The position numbers were made by a program, and so were the translations under genes. Below are positions 54,277-63,906 of a stretch of DNA of 64,000 bases, piece after piece; positions within the stretch are counted from its first letter, which is position 1, and each line of letters begins with the position of its first letter. A model generated the notes under the pieces. That model saw only the letters and a program-made list of their open reading frames with translations. It was not told where the DNA came from and did not search any database. This DNA comes from Ignavibacteriaceae bacterium (lineage in GTDB: Bacteria; Bacteroidota; Ignavibacteria; Ignavibacteriales; Ignavibacteriaceae). Location: assembly GCA_008933765.1 (NCBI GenBank), contig WBUK01000015.1:40158-104157 (forward strand), read 5' to 3'.

Positions 54277-55209
54277 ATGGCTGTAAACATGAAAGGGAAG
54301 AGTTTTCTTTCCATTAATGACCTTACTATTGAAGAGGTGTATCAGGTTTTTGATCTGGCACGCACTCTTAAAGAAAAACATTACACAGGCGAAGAACACC
54401 ATCTGTTGAAAGGGAAAACGCTCGGTATGATTTTCTCAAAACCCTCGACGAGAACAAGAATCTCTTTTGAGACCGGGATTTACCATCTCGGAGGTATTGG
54501 GATGTATTTTGGGCCTAATGACCTACAACTTAACCGAGGCGAGACCATTCACGATACGGCAAAGGTGCTTTCGAGGTATTTGGACGGAATAATGATCAGG
54601 ACTTTCAAGCATGAAGATGTAGAAGGGCTGGCGAAATACGGTTCGATTCCTGTTATTAATGGGTTAACCGACCTGCTGCACCCTTGTCAGGCTATGACTG
54701 ATTTGTTCACCATTCTTGAGAAAAGGAGAACACTCCGCGGACTGAAACTGGCTTTCATTGGCGACGGTAACAATGTGGCGCACTCACTTCTGAACGGCTG
54801 TTCAAAAGTTGGTATGGATATTACCGTTGCTTCCCCGAAAGGGTATGAGCCTCTTGGTTGGATAGTTGAAGACGCACGGAAAAATGCGGCTTATATGGGT
54901 TCGAAGGTCGAGATAATAAACGATCCAGTTGAAGCATGCAAAGGTGCGGATATAATCTACACGGATGTTTGGGCGAGCATGGGTCAGGAAAAAGAAGCGG
55001 CTGAGAAAAACGCCCGTTTCGCCGGATTTCAGGTGAACGCAAAATTGGTTGCAAACGCAAAAGATGACTATCTGTTTATGCACTGTTTGCCGGCGCACCG
55101 TGAGGAAGAAGTAACAAATGAAGTGGTGGATTCTGCTAATTCTGTTGTTTTCGATGAGGCGGAAAACAGGCTTCATGTGCAAAAAGCCATTATGGCTTTG
55201 GTGATGTAG
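54277..55209 (+). CDS. argF: Ornithine carbamoyltransferase
   Basis: A 310-aa enzyme combining carbamoyl phosphate and ornithine to citrulline. Carbamoyl phosphate motif SKPSTRTRISFE, LHPCQAMTD, ornithine-side DVWASMGQE and HCLPAHREEE are all present. Direction (anabolic or catabolic) is not decided by sequence; arcC beside it means carbamoyl phosphate can be supplied or used there. Last gene before the terminator at 55260. Confidence 0.95.
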   Translation: MAVNMKGKSFLSINDLTIEEVYQVFDLARTLKEKHYTGEEHHLLKGKTLGMIFSKPSTRTRISFETGIYHLGGIGMYFGPNDLQLNRGETIHDTAKVLSRYLDGIMIRTFKHEDVEGLAKYGSIPVINGLTDLLHPCQAMTDLFTILEKRRTLRGLKLAFIGDGNNVAHSLLNGCSKVGMDITVASPKGYEPLGWIVEDARKNAAYMGSKVEIINDPVEACKGADIIYTDVWASMGQEKEAAEKNARFAGFQVNAKLVANAKDDYLFMHCLPAHREEEVTNEVVDSANSVVFDEAENRLHVQKAIMALVM

Positions 55210-55259
55210 TTTAGTTTGCCTGAAATTACGGGCAGATAAAACAGATCATAAACATTCAA

Positions 55260-55295
55260 AAGCCACCCGAGGGTGTTCGGGTGGCTTTCATTTTT
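55260..55295 (+). terminator. Strong rho-independent terminator after argF
   Basis: AAGCCACCCGA (55260-55270), 6-base loop, TCGGGTGGCTT (55277-55287), then TCATTTTT. A perfect 11-bp stem ending the glmS-arcC-argF region. Confidence 0.88.
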
Positions 55296-55377
55296 CAAAT
55301 TATGGGGTGATTAAGTGCGTAAGAAAAGTGAGGGAAATTCTTTATTTTTGTTGACTGTTTGAAAATACTGGTAGATA

Positions 55378-56766
55378 GTGAAAAATCAAATCTGTTTTTT
55401 AGTTTTTGTGCTTATTATCGGCACTTCAGGGATATTTGCGCAGCAAAACCCGCAATCTGCGCAAAAGGATAAGGTACTTACCGGCAAATTTGAGGAAATT
55501 ACCCGTTTTGCACTTCGGGATACTTTCGGGTACGGTTTACTCCGTCAGGTTTGTAGTTTTGGTAACCGGCTTTCCGGAAGCGAAACTTTGGTTAAAGTGG
55601 AAGATTTTTTCATCGAAAAATTGAAATCGATGGGGCTCGATTCGGTTTACACCCAATCGACAACTACCAACAACTGGAAACGGGGGAGTGTCGGCAGGTT
55701 TACACCCGTACAATCTGATGAAAAGTTCACGATTGCTGCCGTAGGTGGTTCGGTTGGCACCAACGGTGTAATCAAAACCAAAGTTATTGAAGTTGCCGGT
55801 TTCGATGACCTCGAAGCTAAAAAAGATCAGGTGAAGGGGAAAATTGTTTTCTACAATTTTGCATTTCCGCAGGATGTTTATGATTCTTTCGAATCCTACG
55901 GCCCCACCGGTGCTTACCGCTGGATGGGTGCGATTAGAGCGGCAAAATACGGTGCTGTGGGTGTGCTTATTCGCTCAGTTGCTTCCAATTTCGACGATGT
56001 TCCGCACACAGGTTCACTGGGTTACTTTGACTCAATTCCGAAGATACCGGCTGCAGCACTTGGCGTAATCAGTGCCGTTAAATTGAGCAAATTCTTAAGC
56101 GATCCCAAAAACCATAACTCAGATTTTGAGTTTGAAATGGACTGTCGCACGGAAGAACCGGCAACCGTAAGGAATATTATCGGTGAAATAAAAGGGAGCG
56201 AATTTCCGGATGAGGTTATCGTTGTAGGGGGGCACATCGATTCATGGGATGTGGGCGAGGGTGCACACGACGATGGTGCAGGCATAGTTCAGGCGGTAGA
56301 GACACTTCACCTTATTAAAAAAGCGGGGATTAAGCCGAAGAGAACGATCCGTGCGGTGCTTTTTGCCAATGAAGAGAACGGTCTTGCCGGCGGCAGATTC
56401 TACGGCAAATCTGCAGCCGAAGAGAAAGTTACGCACATTGCAGCAATTGAATCCGACAGGGGAGGCTTTTCACCTCGTGGCTTCAGTGTTGCTTCTTCAC
56501 CGGAGGTTTTAGGGAAAATTCAGGCATGGCTTCCCTATTTTCTCCGTACAGGGATAGAGTGGATTCAGGAAGGGCGGGATGGCGCAGATGTTTCACAAAT
56601 TAAGAATTGTTCGGCAATTATTGGGTTTGTTCCCGATAGCCAACGCTATTTCGATATTCATCACTCCGCAAATGATATTTTTAGTGCGGTTAACAACCGC
56701 GAGCTTGAGTTAGGGTCAGCAGCAATAACAATTTTAACGGTTTTAATCTCAGAATTTGGTCTCTAA
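55378..56766 (+). CDS. Secreted M28 family metallopeptidase with PA domain
   Basis: A 462-aa exported peptidase: signal peptide (VLIIGTSGIFAQQ), a protease-associated insert (about 120-240), and an M28 zinc aminopeptidase/carboxypeptidase domain. Metal ligands are visible: His in VGGHIDSWD, Asp in HDDGAG, Glu pair in ANEENG, Asp in IESDRGG and His in IHHSAND. It resembles plasma glutamate carboxypeptidase-like members. GTG start. It overlaps the MFS gene by 11 bases, so peptide hydrolysis and transport could be linked. Confidence 0.9.
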   Translation: MKNQICFLVFVLIIGTSGIFAQQNPQSAQKDKVLTGKFEEITRFALRDTFGYGLLRQVCSFGNRLSGSETLVKVEDFFIEKLKSMGLDSVYTQSTTTNNWKRGSVGRFTPVQSDEKFTIAAVGGSVGTNGVIKTKVIEVAGFDDLEAKKDQVKGKIVFYNFAFPQDVYDSFESYGPTGAYRWMGAIRAAKYGAVGVLIRSVASNFDDVPHTGSLGYFDSIPKIPAAALGVISAVKLSKFLSDPKNHNSDFEFEMDCRTEEPATVRNIIGEIKGSEFPDEVIVVGGHIDSWDVGEGAHDDGAGIVQAVETLHLIKKAGIKPKRTIRAVLFANEENGLAGGRFYGKSAAEEKVTHIAAIESDRGGFSPRGFSVASSPEVLGKIQAWLPYFLRTGIEWIQEGRDGADVSQIKNCSAIIGFVPDSQRYFDIHHSANDIFSAVNNRELELGSAAITILTVLISEFGL

Positions 56767-58006
56767 AAAAATAAAACCCGTTTTTCGGAAGATAAACCCA
56801 TGGAAATCGCTGTCTCGAATGCCCAAAAGCATTTGGACGATTTCTTTTGCTACATTCATCAACCGTGCCGGTTCGATGTTTCTCACCTTTTTGGCAATTT
56901 ATCTCACCAAATATCAGGGTTACGGCATCGAGTATGCCGGTTATGTTCTGTCTGCTTACGGAATAGGCTCGCTTATTGCAGGACCTATCGTCGGTAAATT
57001 AGCGGATAAAGTTGGCAACCTGCCGATAATGAAGCTTTCGTTTCTGTTAAGCGCTCTCGTGCTTTTTCTCTTCCCGTTTTTCCATGAGTTTTGGATGGTT
57101 ATGGTGCTCACGCTGCTGCTTTCATGGGTGAGTGAGGCGTTCAGACCTGCGAGTTTGGCTTTAACTTCCGAATTGGTGAAACCTGAGGATCGGAAAATTG
57201 CTTTTGCGCTTAATCGGTTGGCGATTAATTTGGGGTTTAGCATTGGGCCCCTTTTGGGTGGTTTTTTAATTGTTTTTGACTATCACTGGATGTTCATTTT
57301 CGACGGATTAACTTCGTTGATTGCGCTTGGGTTTTTGATGTCAACAAATCTTTCTGAAGAGGAAAATAACAGAAGAAAAGAGACAAGATTGCAGAGCAAC
57401 CCGAACGAGGGGATTAAGATGAACCCGTTTAAGGATTCCCGGTTGCTATATTATGTGCTTGCGCTTTCGCCGATATACATCGTTTTTCTTTCGCAAATAA
57501 GCACCATTTCCCTGTATGTGGTGAACGAACTGAAGTTTTCCGAACCGGTTCTTGGTGCCTTGTTTTTGGTGAACACCATGATGATTATCTTTTTGGAAGT
57601 GCCTATAAACAACCTGATGATTAATTGGGAAGACCGCAAGTTGATTTCGCTCGGCGGGTTTTTGACCGGAGTTGGTTTTGGTATGTTCGCTTTTGCTGAT
57701 AGTTTGCCGCTTTTAGTTCTTTGTGTTGTGGTGATTACGATGGGTGAAATGATTTTTTCGCCCGCTTCTGCGAATTATCTGGCTGAAATTGCACCCTCTA
57801 ACGCAAAGGGTATGTATATGGGCTTTTTACAGTTAGTGTTTAACATTGCGCTGTTTGTGGGGCCCGCCGCAGGAGCGTTTATGATGGAAGGGTACGGCTC
57901 GAAAACGATGTGGATTTCATGCTTCTTTGTTGCACTTGTTGGTGTGCTTTTGATATTGAAAATTCGCACCGGAACAGAGAAACCCGTTGCCCGGGGAACA
58001 GTTTAG
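56756..58006 (+). CDS. MFS transporter
   Basis: A 416-aa major facilitator with twelve predicted TM helices and motif A GKLADKVGN between TM2 and TM3. Basic N-terminus and a soluble loop (EENNRRKETRLQSNPNEG) between halves. Start TTG 56756 overlaps the peptidase gene. Substrate unknown (drug or peptide efflux are both possible in this subgroup). Confidence 0.88.
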   Translation: MVSKKIKPVFRKINPWKSLSRMPKSIWTISFATFINRAGSMFLTFLAIYLTKYQGYGIEYAGYVLSAYGIGSLIAGPIVGKLADKVGNLPIMKLSFLLSALVLFLFPFFHEFWMVMVLTLLLSWVSEAFRPASLALTSELVKPEDRKIAFALNRLAINLGFSIGPLLGGFLIVFDYHWMFIFDGLTSLIALGFLMSTNLSEEENNRRKETRLQSNPNEGIKMNPFKDSRLLYYVLALSPIYIVFLSQISTISLYVVNELKFSEPVLGALFLVNTMMIIFLEVPINNLMINWEDRKLISLGGFLTGVGFGMFAFADSLPLLVLCVVVITMGEMIFSPASANYLAEIAPSNAKGMYMGFLQLVFNIALFVGPAAGAFMMEGYGSKTMWISCFFVALVGVLLILKIRTGTEKPVARGTV

Positions 58007-58161
58007 TTAACAAAAGAACCATCGCATTTTTCTTATCCAATTCCATCTCCCAAAACCCACCGCTGAGGGTACAGCATATTTAAGGAAAGAATTTGAGACA
58101 TAGAAAAATTGTGTACAGACAGAAAGCCTGTTACTCTGGGTTCAGTGTAACCAGCCTAATG

Positions 58162-58193
58162 TTTGCGAGTTGAGACAGAAATAGTTATATTTG
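58162..58193 (+). promoter_or_regulatory. Promoter of the tRNA-Ala gene
   Basis: TTTG (58162-58165), 20-base spacer and TATATTTG (58186-58193): a full match to the Bacteroidota consensus, 13 bases before the tRNA. The same stretch also reads as TTGCGA-N17-TATATT. Confidence 0.75.
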
Positions 58194-58206
58194 CAGACGA
58201 AAAATC

Positions 58207-58280
<74 letters not shown>

Positions 58281-58286
58281 TAATTT

Positions 58287-58328
58287 AACCCTTAAAATGT
58301 TGCTTTTTGCTCCGTTTTAAGGGTTTTT
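58287..58328 (+). terminator. Terminator after tRNA-Ala
   Basis: AACCCTTAAAA (58287-58297) pairs perfectly with TTTTAAGGGTT (58315-58325), followed by a run of T. Confidence 0.85.
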
Positions 58329-58734
58329 TTATGTTTTTGCGTTATAATGCAACCTTTTTGATGAATAATCTTTAAATAATCATTCGTCATAGATTGTGCA
58401 TTTTTGGTCCGATTTTTGTGTTTTTTTATCGTTTTTCTAACATATTTCTAACATGGAATCACAAAAACATTAATAAAATTCCGGCATATTTCCAACTTGT
58501 TTCCTGTTTTCGATGAGTACAACTAACCAGAAATTTTTGAGTTCTACGACTACAACTGTCCCAATTTTCGGTTGTAATTTCTATCTTCAATTTTCTCACT
58601 CATTTATCAGTTGTGGTTTTGTCTTTTTCTTAATTATTTAGTTAAATTTATCTTTATCAGTAGAAATTATATTTTAATTTGTAAGTTAAGGTTTGTTACT
58701 TTTATAGTCTCTTTTAAATTAATTTTTGAATGTT
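58329..58734. other. AT-rich spacer after tRNA-Ala with paired direct repeats
   Basis: About 400 bases with no credible gene. TTTCTAACAT occurs at 58434-58443 and 58445-58454, 11 bases (one helical turn) apart, as protein-binding direct repeats often are. The spacer marks the change from compact chromosome to the restriction-gene region. I see no copy of the tRNA 3' end further along in the window. Confidence 0.5.
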
Positions 58735-61470
58735 ATGAGTGAAGAACTTCAAACTAAGTATCTGAAAAATGGCAAGATAACCGGACAGAAGTTTGGGAAA
58801 TTCGAATATTTTCAAATAGGCGCCACGACTTTTAAACAATTGGCGACGGCAAAAATCGTTCCTGCACCGGTTAATAAAAAATTTAACAGTTACAAACCTG
58901 ACAGACTTATAGTTGACCGCAGTGGTACCCGACCGGTTGTTATAGTTGTGATCGAAGATAAGTCAAAAGGTAAATTTAACAACGAGAACGAAGTAAGAGA
59001 TGCTATTCGGCAATGTAATAATTATTGCCAAGAGATTGGAAGCAGAATCGGAATTATTACAGATGGCGCAACTACCTTTTGGATAAATCCCGGTCAAAAA
59101 GATGATAATAACAATTATTTTGATGAGTCAATCAATAAAGAAAGATCGTTCTCTTTCATTAAAAAAATTGACGGGTTAGTATTAAACAGCAATTTTAACA
59201 TTTCGGAAAAAGAGGATATCTCCGATCCTGATCAGATGGGAGATGAAACAAGGAAAATTTACCAATTACTACTGCAACTTCTTCAAATAATCAATGACAA
59301 AAATTCTATAATCAAAGAGCCGGAAAGAATTGATCCACTCCCATTAGCGAAGAGAGTCTGGCAAGATATTTGGGTAGCAACCGGAAAAAGCCCCGAGAAA
59401 TGTCTTTATAATGTTGCAGAGCTTTTTATTTACAAATTTCTCAGTGATCTAAAATTACTGCAAGAGCCTGAAAATTTTGAATTTTTAATATCTATGATGG
59501 GGAAGCGAAGTAACAAAGATGTGCTCAGTCATTATGCTAAAACATGTCGACCGAAGATCAAAGAACTTTTCCCTAAAAGTTGGGAAGATGGCACCACAAT
59601 AATTGACGGAACCATTTTTGTTAATGAAGATGGAGAAGCAAACAGTAGCCAGTCATTGTTATTTGTTAATTCGCTGAAAAAATTTAAAGAATTCGAATCA
59701 GAACAGGGTACTTTCGAGCATATAGATAAGGATTTCAAAACAAAGATATTCGAAACATTTTTTAAACAGAGTGTTGGGCAAAAAGCTTTAGGTCAATATT
59801 TCACGCCGAGAAAAGTTGTTCAGGCGGTGGTAAAAATGTCAGGTATTGAAAATTTAAAGAAAGGTGCAAGATTCTGTGATCCTTTCTGTGGAGTTGGTGG
59901 TTTTGTTCTGGAAGCTATTAATTTATATCGAATTAATGATTTTGAACCGATAGAAGGTGAAATAAAGCCTCCGATAACTTATTTCGGCTTTGATAAAGGG
60001 TTCGAGAAAGATGACGAAAGAACGATAATTTTAGCCAAGGCAAATATGCTGATTTATCTGACTGAAATTATAAGTAAAAACCCCAACCTGTCTCAAAAAT
60101 TTGCAGGCTTATTTAATAATGTTTTTAAACTATGGCAGTCAAATCTTGGAACACTTGAGAAAATATTTGAAAAGGAAGAAGAGCGATTTGACTTAATAAT
60201 GACCAACCCTCCCTATGTAACAAGTGGTTCTTCGACAATCAAAAATGAAATATCTGATAATAGCGACCTTGATAATTTTTATTCAATTAATGCTACAGGA
60301 ATTGAAGGGCTTGCACTTGAGTGGATAATTAAAAATTTAAAGAAAGGCGGAAAAGCGTTCGTAATTATTCCTGAAGGAATACTTAATCGGTCGAATGATA
60401 CGAAACTTAGAAAGTTCATTTTAGAATCTTGTTTTTTAGAAGCTATAATTTCTTTACCCGGTAAAACCTTCTTTTCAACTCCAAAGAAAACCTATATATT
60501 GGTTTTAACTCGCAAACAGAATATTCAAGATAAACAAGATTTTCCGGTTTTTACATATTTGGTCAGTAAGATTGGTGAAACTTTAGATGTAAAACGATTT
60601 GAGACAGATGAAAATGATTTGGATGAAGCCGTAAAACTATTTAGAATATTTCAGGTTACAAAAAAAGAAAGAAATGTAGCCCAAGATTTAAGTAAAAACA
60701 AAAGGTGTAAAATACAACAATTTGATTTGTTTGCTCCTGAACAGCATTGGTCTGTTGACAGATGGTGGACAAAAGATGAAAAAATAGAATTAGGTATTGA
60801 AGAAGAAGCGCAGCTTATTACTGTAACTGATTTTTTAGATTTAATAGACGAAACCATTACTGAGTTAAGCAATATTTCGAAAAAAAGAACGGCAATTTTG
60901 AATAAAAAAGTTCAAAAAAATGATGAAATAAGGTATAAGACCGTTAGTCTTTCAGATAGAACTTATTTTAATTTAGCAATTGGACGACGGCTTTTGAAGA
61001 AGGATTTATTTTATGGTAAAGGGAATAACCGGGCAACAATTCCTGCCTTCAGTGCGAATGTTTTCAAACCTTTTGGATATGTAGAGAAATCTAATATCTC
61101 TGAATTTAATAACCCATTTATACTGTGGGGAATTGACGGTGAATTTGAATTATCTTATAAGCCAAAGGGGGAAATTTTTGCTGCTACCGACCATTGCGGA
61201 ACAATAGAGGTTCTTGATGAGAACCTAAATCCTGAATTTATACTTTTATCTTTGAAACTTGTGAAATATCAGTATGGTTTTGATCGCGGTTTAAGAGCAA
61301 ATTTAAAAAATGTAGGAAATGTTAGTATTGACATTCCTGTAAATGAAAAAGATGATTTTGATTTAGAAACTCAAAAATACTTAGTTGACAGTGAAAAAGA
61401 GATATCCACTATTCAGAATAGAATAAGCGAACTGAACAATAATATTCAAAAGGTTAATGTGATTTTCTGA
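58735..61470 (+). CDS. Single-chain restriction-modification enzyme (type IIG-like)
   Basis: A 911-aa fusion with nuclease, methylase and specificity parts in one chain. N-terminal nuclease: PD-x17-EDK (P55, D56, E74, K76), the PD-(D/E)xK active site, inside an HsdR_N-like fold. Middle: HsdM-like helical domain (GQKALGQYFTPRKVVQAVV) and N6-adenine methylase with SAM motif FCDPFCGVGG (near 381) and catalytic NPPY (near 490). C-terminal ~200 residues act as a target recognition domain and end in a coiled-coil (EKEISTIQNRISELNNNI). No helicase motifs are present, so no ATP-driven translocation. ATG 58735 preferred over TTG 58726. It would methylate host DNA and cut unmodified DNA near its site. 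Confidence 0.85.
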   Translation: MSEELQTKYLKNGKITGQKFGKFEYFQIGATTFKQLATAKIVPAPVNKKFNSYKPDRLIVDRSGTRPVVIVVIEDKSKGKFNNENEVRDAIRQCNNYCQEIGSRIGIITDGATTFWINPGQKDDNNNYFDESINKERSFSFIKKIDGLVLNSNFNISEKEDISDPDQMGDETRKIYQLLLQLLQIINDKNSIIKEPERIDPLPLAKRVWQDIWVATGKSPEKCLYNVAELFIYKFLSDLKLLQEPENFEFLISMMGKRSNKDVLSHYAKTCRPKIKELFPKSWEDGTTIIDGTIFVNEDGEANSSQSLLFVNSLKKFKEFESEQGTFEHIDKDFKTKIFETFFKQSVGQKALGQYFTPRKVVQAVVKMSGIENLKKGARFCDPFCGVGGFVLEAINLYRINDFEPIEGEIKPPITYFGFDKGFEKDDERTIILAKANMLIYLTEIISKNPNLSQKFAGLFNNVFKLWQSNLGTLEKIFEKEEERFDLIMTNPPYVTSGSSTIKNEISDNSDLDNFYSINATGIEGLALEWIIKNLKKGGKAFVIIPEGILNRSNDTKLRKFILESCFLEAIISLPGKTFFSTPKKTYILVLTRKQNIQDKQDFPVFTYLVSKIGETLDVKRFETDENDLDEAVKLFRIFQVTKKERNVAQDLSKNKRCKIQQFDLFAPEQHWSVDRWWTKDEKIELGIEEEAQLITVTDFLDLIDETITELSNISKKRTAILNKKVQKNDEIRYKTVSLSDRTYFNLAIGRRLLKKDLFYGKGNNRATIPAFSANVFKPFGYVEKSNISEFNNPFILWGIDGEFELSYKPKGEIFAATDHCGTIEVLDENLNPEFILLSLKLVKYQYGFDRGLRANLKNVGNVSIDIPVNEKDDFDLETQKYLVDSEKEISTIQNRISELNNNIQKVNVIF

Positions 61471-61508
61471 CGAATACTACAAAATTGGAAGTCAAAATCA
61501 GTGAGCGA

Positions 61509-61664
61509 CTAAGCATTAGGCTGCCCAATTATAATCTGGTTTTTCACGGATAATTCTTTAACATCTCTTATTCCCTCAATTTCTTCATGGGCTGAGAAGC
61601 AACGGGATAAGCCAAATAATTCTTCCACAAGTTTTATTTCCTCATCTTTAAAATAATTAATAAT
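61509..61664 (-). pseudogene. Possible small ORF or gene remnant on the minus strand
   Basis: A 51-codon open frame after an in-frame TGA reads as protein-like sequence (NYFKDEEIKLVEELFGL ... HEEIEGIRDVKELSVKNQ, then GQPNA and stop). The only common start inside is GTG 61628, giving 39 aa; the frame before it lacks a start. I recognise no family. It lies in the 281-bp gap between two plus-strand restriction genes. Confidence 0.3.
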
Positions 61665-61681
61665 TCAAATTTCTGCTCTAC

Positions 61682-61712
61682 TTTCTTTTTTATAAAATAA
61701 TTTGTAGTTTTG
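61682..61712 (+). promoter_or_regulatory. Predicted promoter of the Mrr-like gene
   Basis: TTTC (61682-61685), 19-base spacer, TAGTTTTG (61705-61712): one mismatch from the Bacteroidota consensus. A start point near 61719 would exclude the TTG at 61710 as start codon. Confidence 0.5.
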
Positions 61713-61751
61713 TCCGATTCAAAAAATTTTAAACTATCGGGAGATAATAAA

Positions 61752-63572
61752 ATGAAAATGGAACACAAAATTGGATTATTTGAATTCTCAAATGCAACAC
61801 CGATCTACAATGCTTACCAAACCAGGATATTGCGTTATGAAGCTTCTGCTCTTCACAGGGGCCTTAATCTTCATAAAAATGTATCAGCGCCCGACCTCGA
61901 TTCTCTTCAAGCTAAACTAACTATGTTGGGAAACGATTGGGATGAGAAATGGAAAATAAAAGACGAAATATTAAGGAAAAGGGAAAAAGACCAGGATCTT
62001 CAGCTTCAAGCTGAAGAGGACACAAAAGCTGCAGAAGAAGCGATAGAAGAGATTCAAAATATTCTAAATCATACGCTCGATATTGATGATACACTTGATT
62101 GGGAAAGCCTAAAAAATCATAAACCATTTTCAAAACAGCACCCACAACCTGAATTTGAAAAGAAAATCGATGAACTTACTGTTCCGACGGAAAAAGAGGA
62201 TATTAAGTATCCCCTAAAGCCTAACAAGGGTTCAGTTAAATATTTACCCAGTTTATCTTTTTTCGCAAAAATATGTCCGGGAATCAAGCGAAAAAGGATT
62301 AAAGAAGCTGAAGATCGTTTTAACGCAGATATGGCTAATTGGGAAAAAGAATGTTCTGAAATAGAGCAAAAAAATGCGATTAAACATAAAGAATTTCTGG
62401 CTTCCAAAGAAAACTATAATTCTCAAGTCTCAGAGCTGAAGACAGAATTAGAGAAAAAAACAAAAGCCTGGGAAAAAGCGAAGCATAAATATGAATTAGA
62501 ACAAGAAAATTACAACAATAAGATTGATGATTGGAAAGAGAGATATTTCAAAGGGGAAGAAACTTCAATAGTTGAATATGTGACACAAGTATTGAATGAT
62601 TCTGAGTATCCTGATTCTTTTCCACAAACCTTCGAACTTTTATATCAACCGGTAAACAAGACATTAATTATCGAATATCAATTGCCAAAATTGGGGGATA
62701 TTCCTACAGTTCGTGAATATAAATATGTAAAAACAAAGAATGAAATAAAAGTAACTCATTTCCCTGAAACCCAAACCAATGCACTTTACGACAAAGCATT
62801 ATATGAAATATCGATCAGAACTATTCATGAAATATTTGAATCAGATTCAGGAAACTGGATAGATGCGGTTGCATTTAACGGGTGGGTACGAGATATAGAC
62901 AAAGCGACGGGCAAAGAGGTAAATAATTGCATTTTGACTGTTTTTGTTAAAAAAGAGACTTTTTTAGAAATTAATTTGGGTAATATTGAAGCAAAAATTT
63001 GTTTCAAAAGTCTGAAAGGCGTTTCTGCCAGTAAGTTAAACACGATGACACCGGTTCAGCCTATTGTTACATTAGTAAAAGATGACCCCAGGTTTGTGGA
63101 ATCTTATAAAGTTATCGAAAAAGTTGATAAGGGCGATAACCTTGCTGCGATGGACTGGGAAGATTTTGAACACCTTATTCGTGAGCTTTTTGAGAAAGAA
63201 TTTCAGTCAAATGGTGGCGAAGTTAAGGTTACACAAGCGAGCCGGGATGGAGGAGTGGATGCTATTGCTTTCGATCCTGACCCTATCAGAGGCGGAAAAA
63301 TTGTGATACAGGCAAAGAGATATTCAAACACGGTGGGTGTTTCTGCGGTTAGAGACCTTTACGGTACAGTTATGAACGAAGGTGCCACAAAGGGGATTTT
63401 AGTAACTACAGCTGATTACGGTCCTGACGCTTATGATTTTGCAAACGGCAAGCCATTAACTTTGTTAAATGGCGCGAACCTTTTAAGTCTTTTAGAAAAA
63501 CATGGGCATGCAGCTCGGATAGATTTGCAGGAAGCAAAAGCAATTCTAAAAGAGAAAGGGGAAGAAAGCTAA
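61752..63572 (+). CDS. Mrr-type restriction endonuclease with coiled-coil N-terminus
   Basis: A 606-aa protein. The last ~120 residues are a Mrr_cat nuclease domain: MDWEDFEHLIRELFEKE helix, catalytic Asp in SRDGGVDAIAFD and Q-x-K in IVIQAKRYS, then VRDLYGTVMNEGATKGILVT and DFANGKPLTLLNG. The N-terminal ~480 residues hold long charged coiled-coils (about 70-105 and 190-265) and a beta-rich domain (about 275-450) of unknown role, possibly a sensor or DNA-binding part. Mrr-like enzymes often cut foreign methylated DNA (type IV). ATG 61752 has GGGAG 8 bases before it; TTG 61710 falls in the promoter. Confidence 0.85.
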   Translation: MKMEHKIGLFEFSNATPIYNAYQTRILRYEASALHRGLNLHKNVSAPDLDSLQAKLTMLGNDWDEKWKIKDEILRKREKDQDLQLQAEEDTKAAEEAIEEIQNILNHTLDIDDTLDWESLKNHKPFSKQHPQPEFEKKIDELTVPTEKEDIKYPLKPNKGSVKYLPSLSFFAKICPGIKRKRIKEAEDRFNADMANWEKECSEIEQKNAIKHKEFLASKENYNSQVSELKTELEKKTKAWEKAKHKYELEQENYNNKIDDWKERYFKGEETSIVEYVTQVLNDSEYPDSFPQTFELLYQPVNKTLIIEYQLPKLGDIPTVREYKYVKTKNEIKVTHFPETQTNALYDKALYEISIRTIHEIFESDSGNWIDAVAFNGWVRDIDKATGKEVNNCILTVFVKKETFLEINLGNIEAKICFKSLKGVSASKLNTMTPVQPIVTLVKDDPRFVESYKVIEKVDKGDNLAAMDWEDFEHLIRELFEKEFQSNGGEVKVTQASRDGGVDAIAFDPDPIRGGKIVIQAKRYSNTVGVSAVRDLYGTVMNEGATKGILVTTADYGPDAYDFANGKPLTLLNGANLLSLLEKHGHAARIDLQEAKAILKEKGEES

Positions 63573-63906
63573 AGGGCAACTAAAGACAAATTATCAAATA
63601 TTTGTATTACTGCTTTTTACATGAAATTTAGGCAAAGGTGTGGATTTGTAATCTTCCAAGCTAAATTTCTCCTCTAACAAGGTGAATATACTCCCGAGCA
63701 AGGTGAATATATTCCCAGCGAGATGAAAGTGGAATTTCTGCTCAGACAAATAAAAACCAAAACCTCATAAGGTGAAATTATAATAATTTAATATATATAC
63801 CTTGAAAAAAAAGAGTAATAATAACAAAAAATATTAGGAATATAAAAAAATTGTCTATTTTAGGAAAGGAAAAATAGATTTTTTGATTTATTAAAACCAG
63901 AGAGTA
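63573..63906. other. AT-rich spacer with 21-bp tandem repeat and weak terminator
   Basis: A 21-bp unit starting CAAGGTGAATATA occurs at 63678-63698 and 63699-63719, with a partial AAGGTGAA near 63767. TCTATTTT (63854-63861) pairs with AAAATAGA (63871-63878) before a T-run, a low-GC terminator-like hairpin. No gene seen. Confidence 0.5.

Noticed and set aside
53323..55209. Arginine deiminase pathway operon
   Set aside because: arcC and argF are present but there is no arginine deiminase or arginine/ornithine antiporter beside them.
58735..61470. Classical type I hsdM needing hsdR and hsdS
   Set aside because: The chain itself holds a nuclease motif and a C-terminal recognition domain, and no helicase gene is present in the window.
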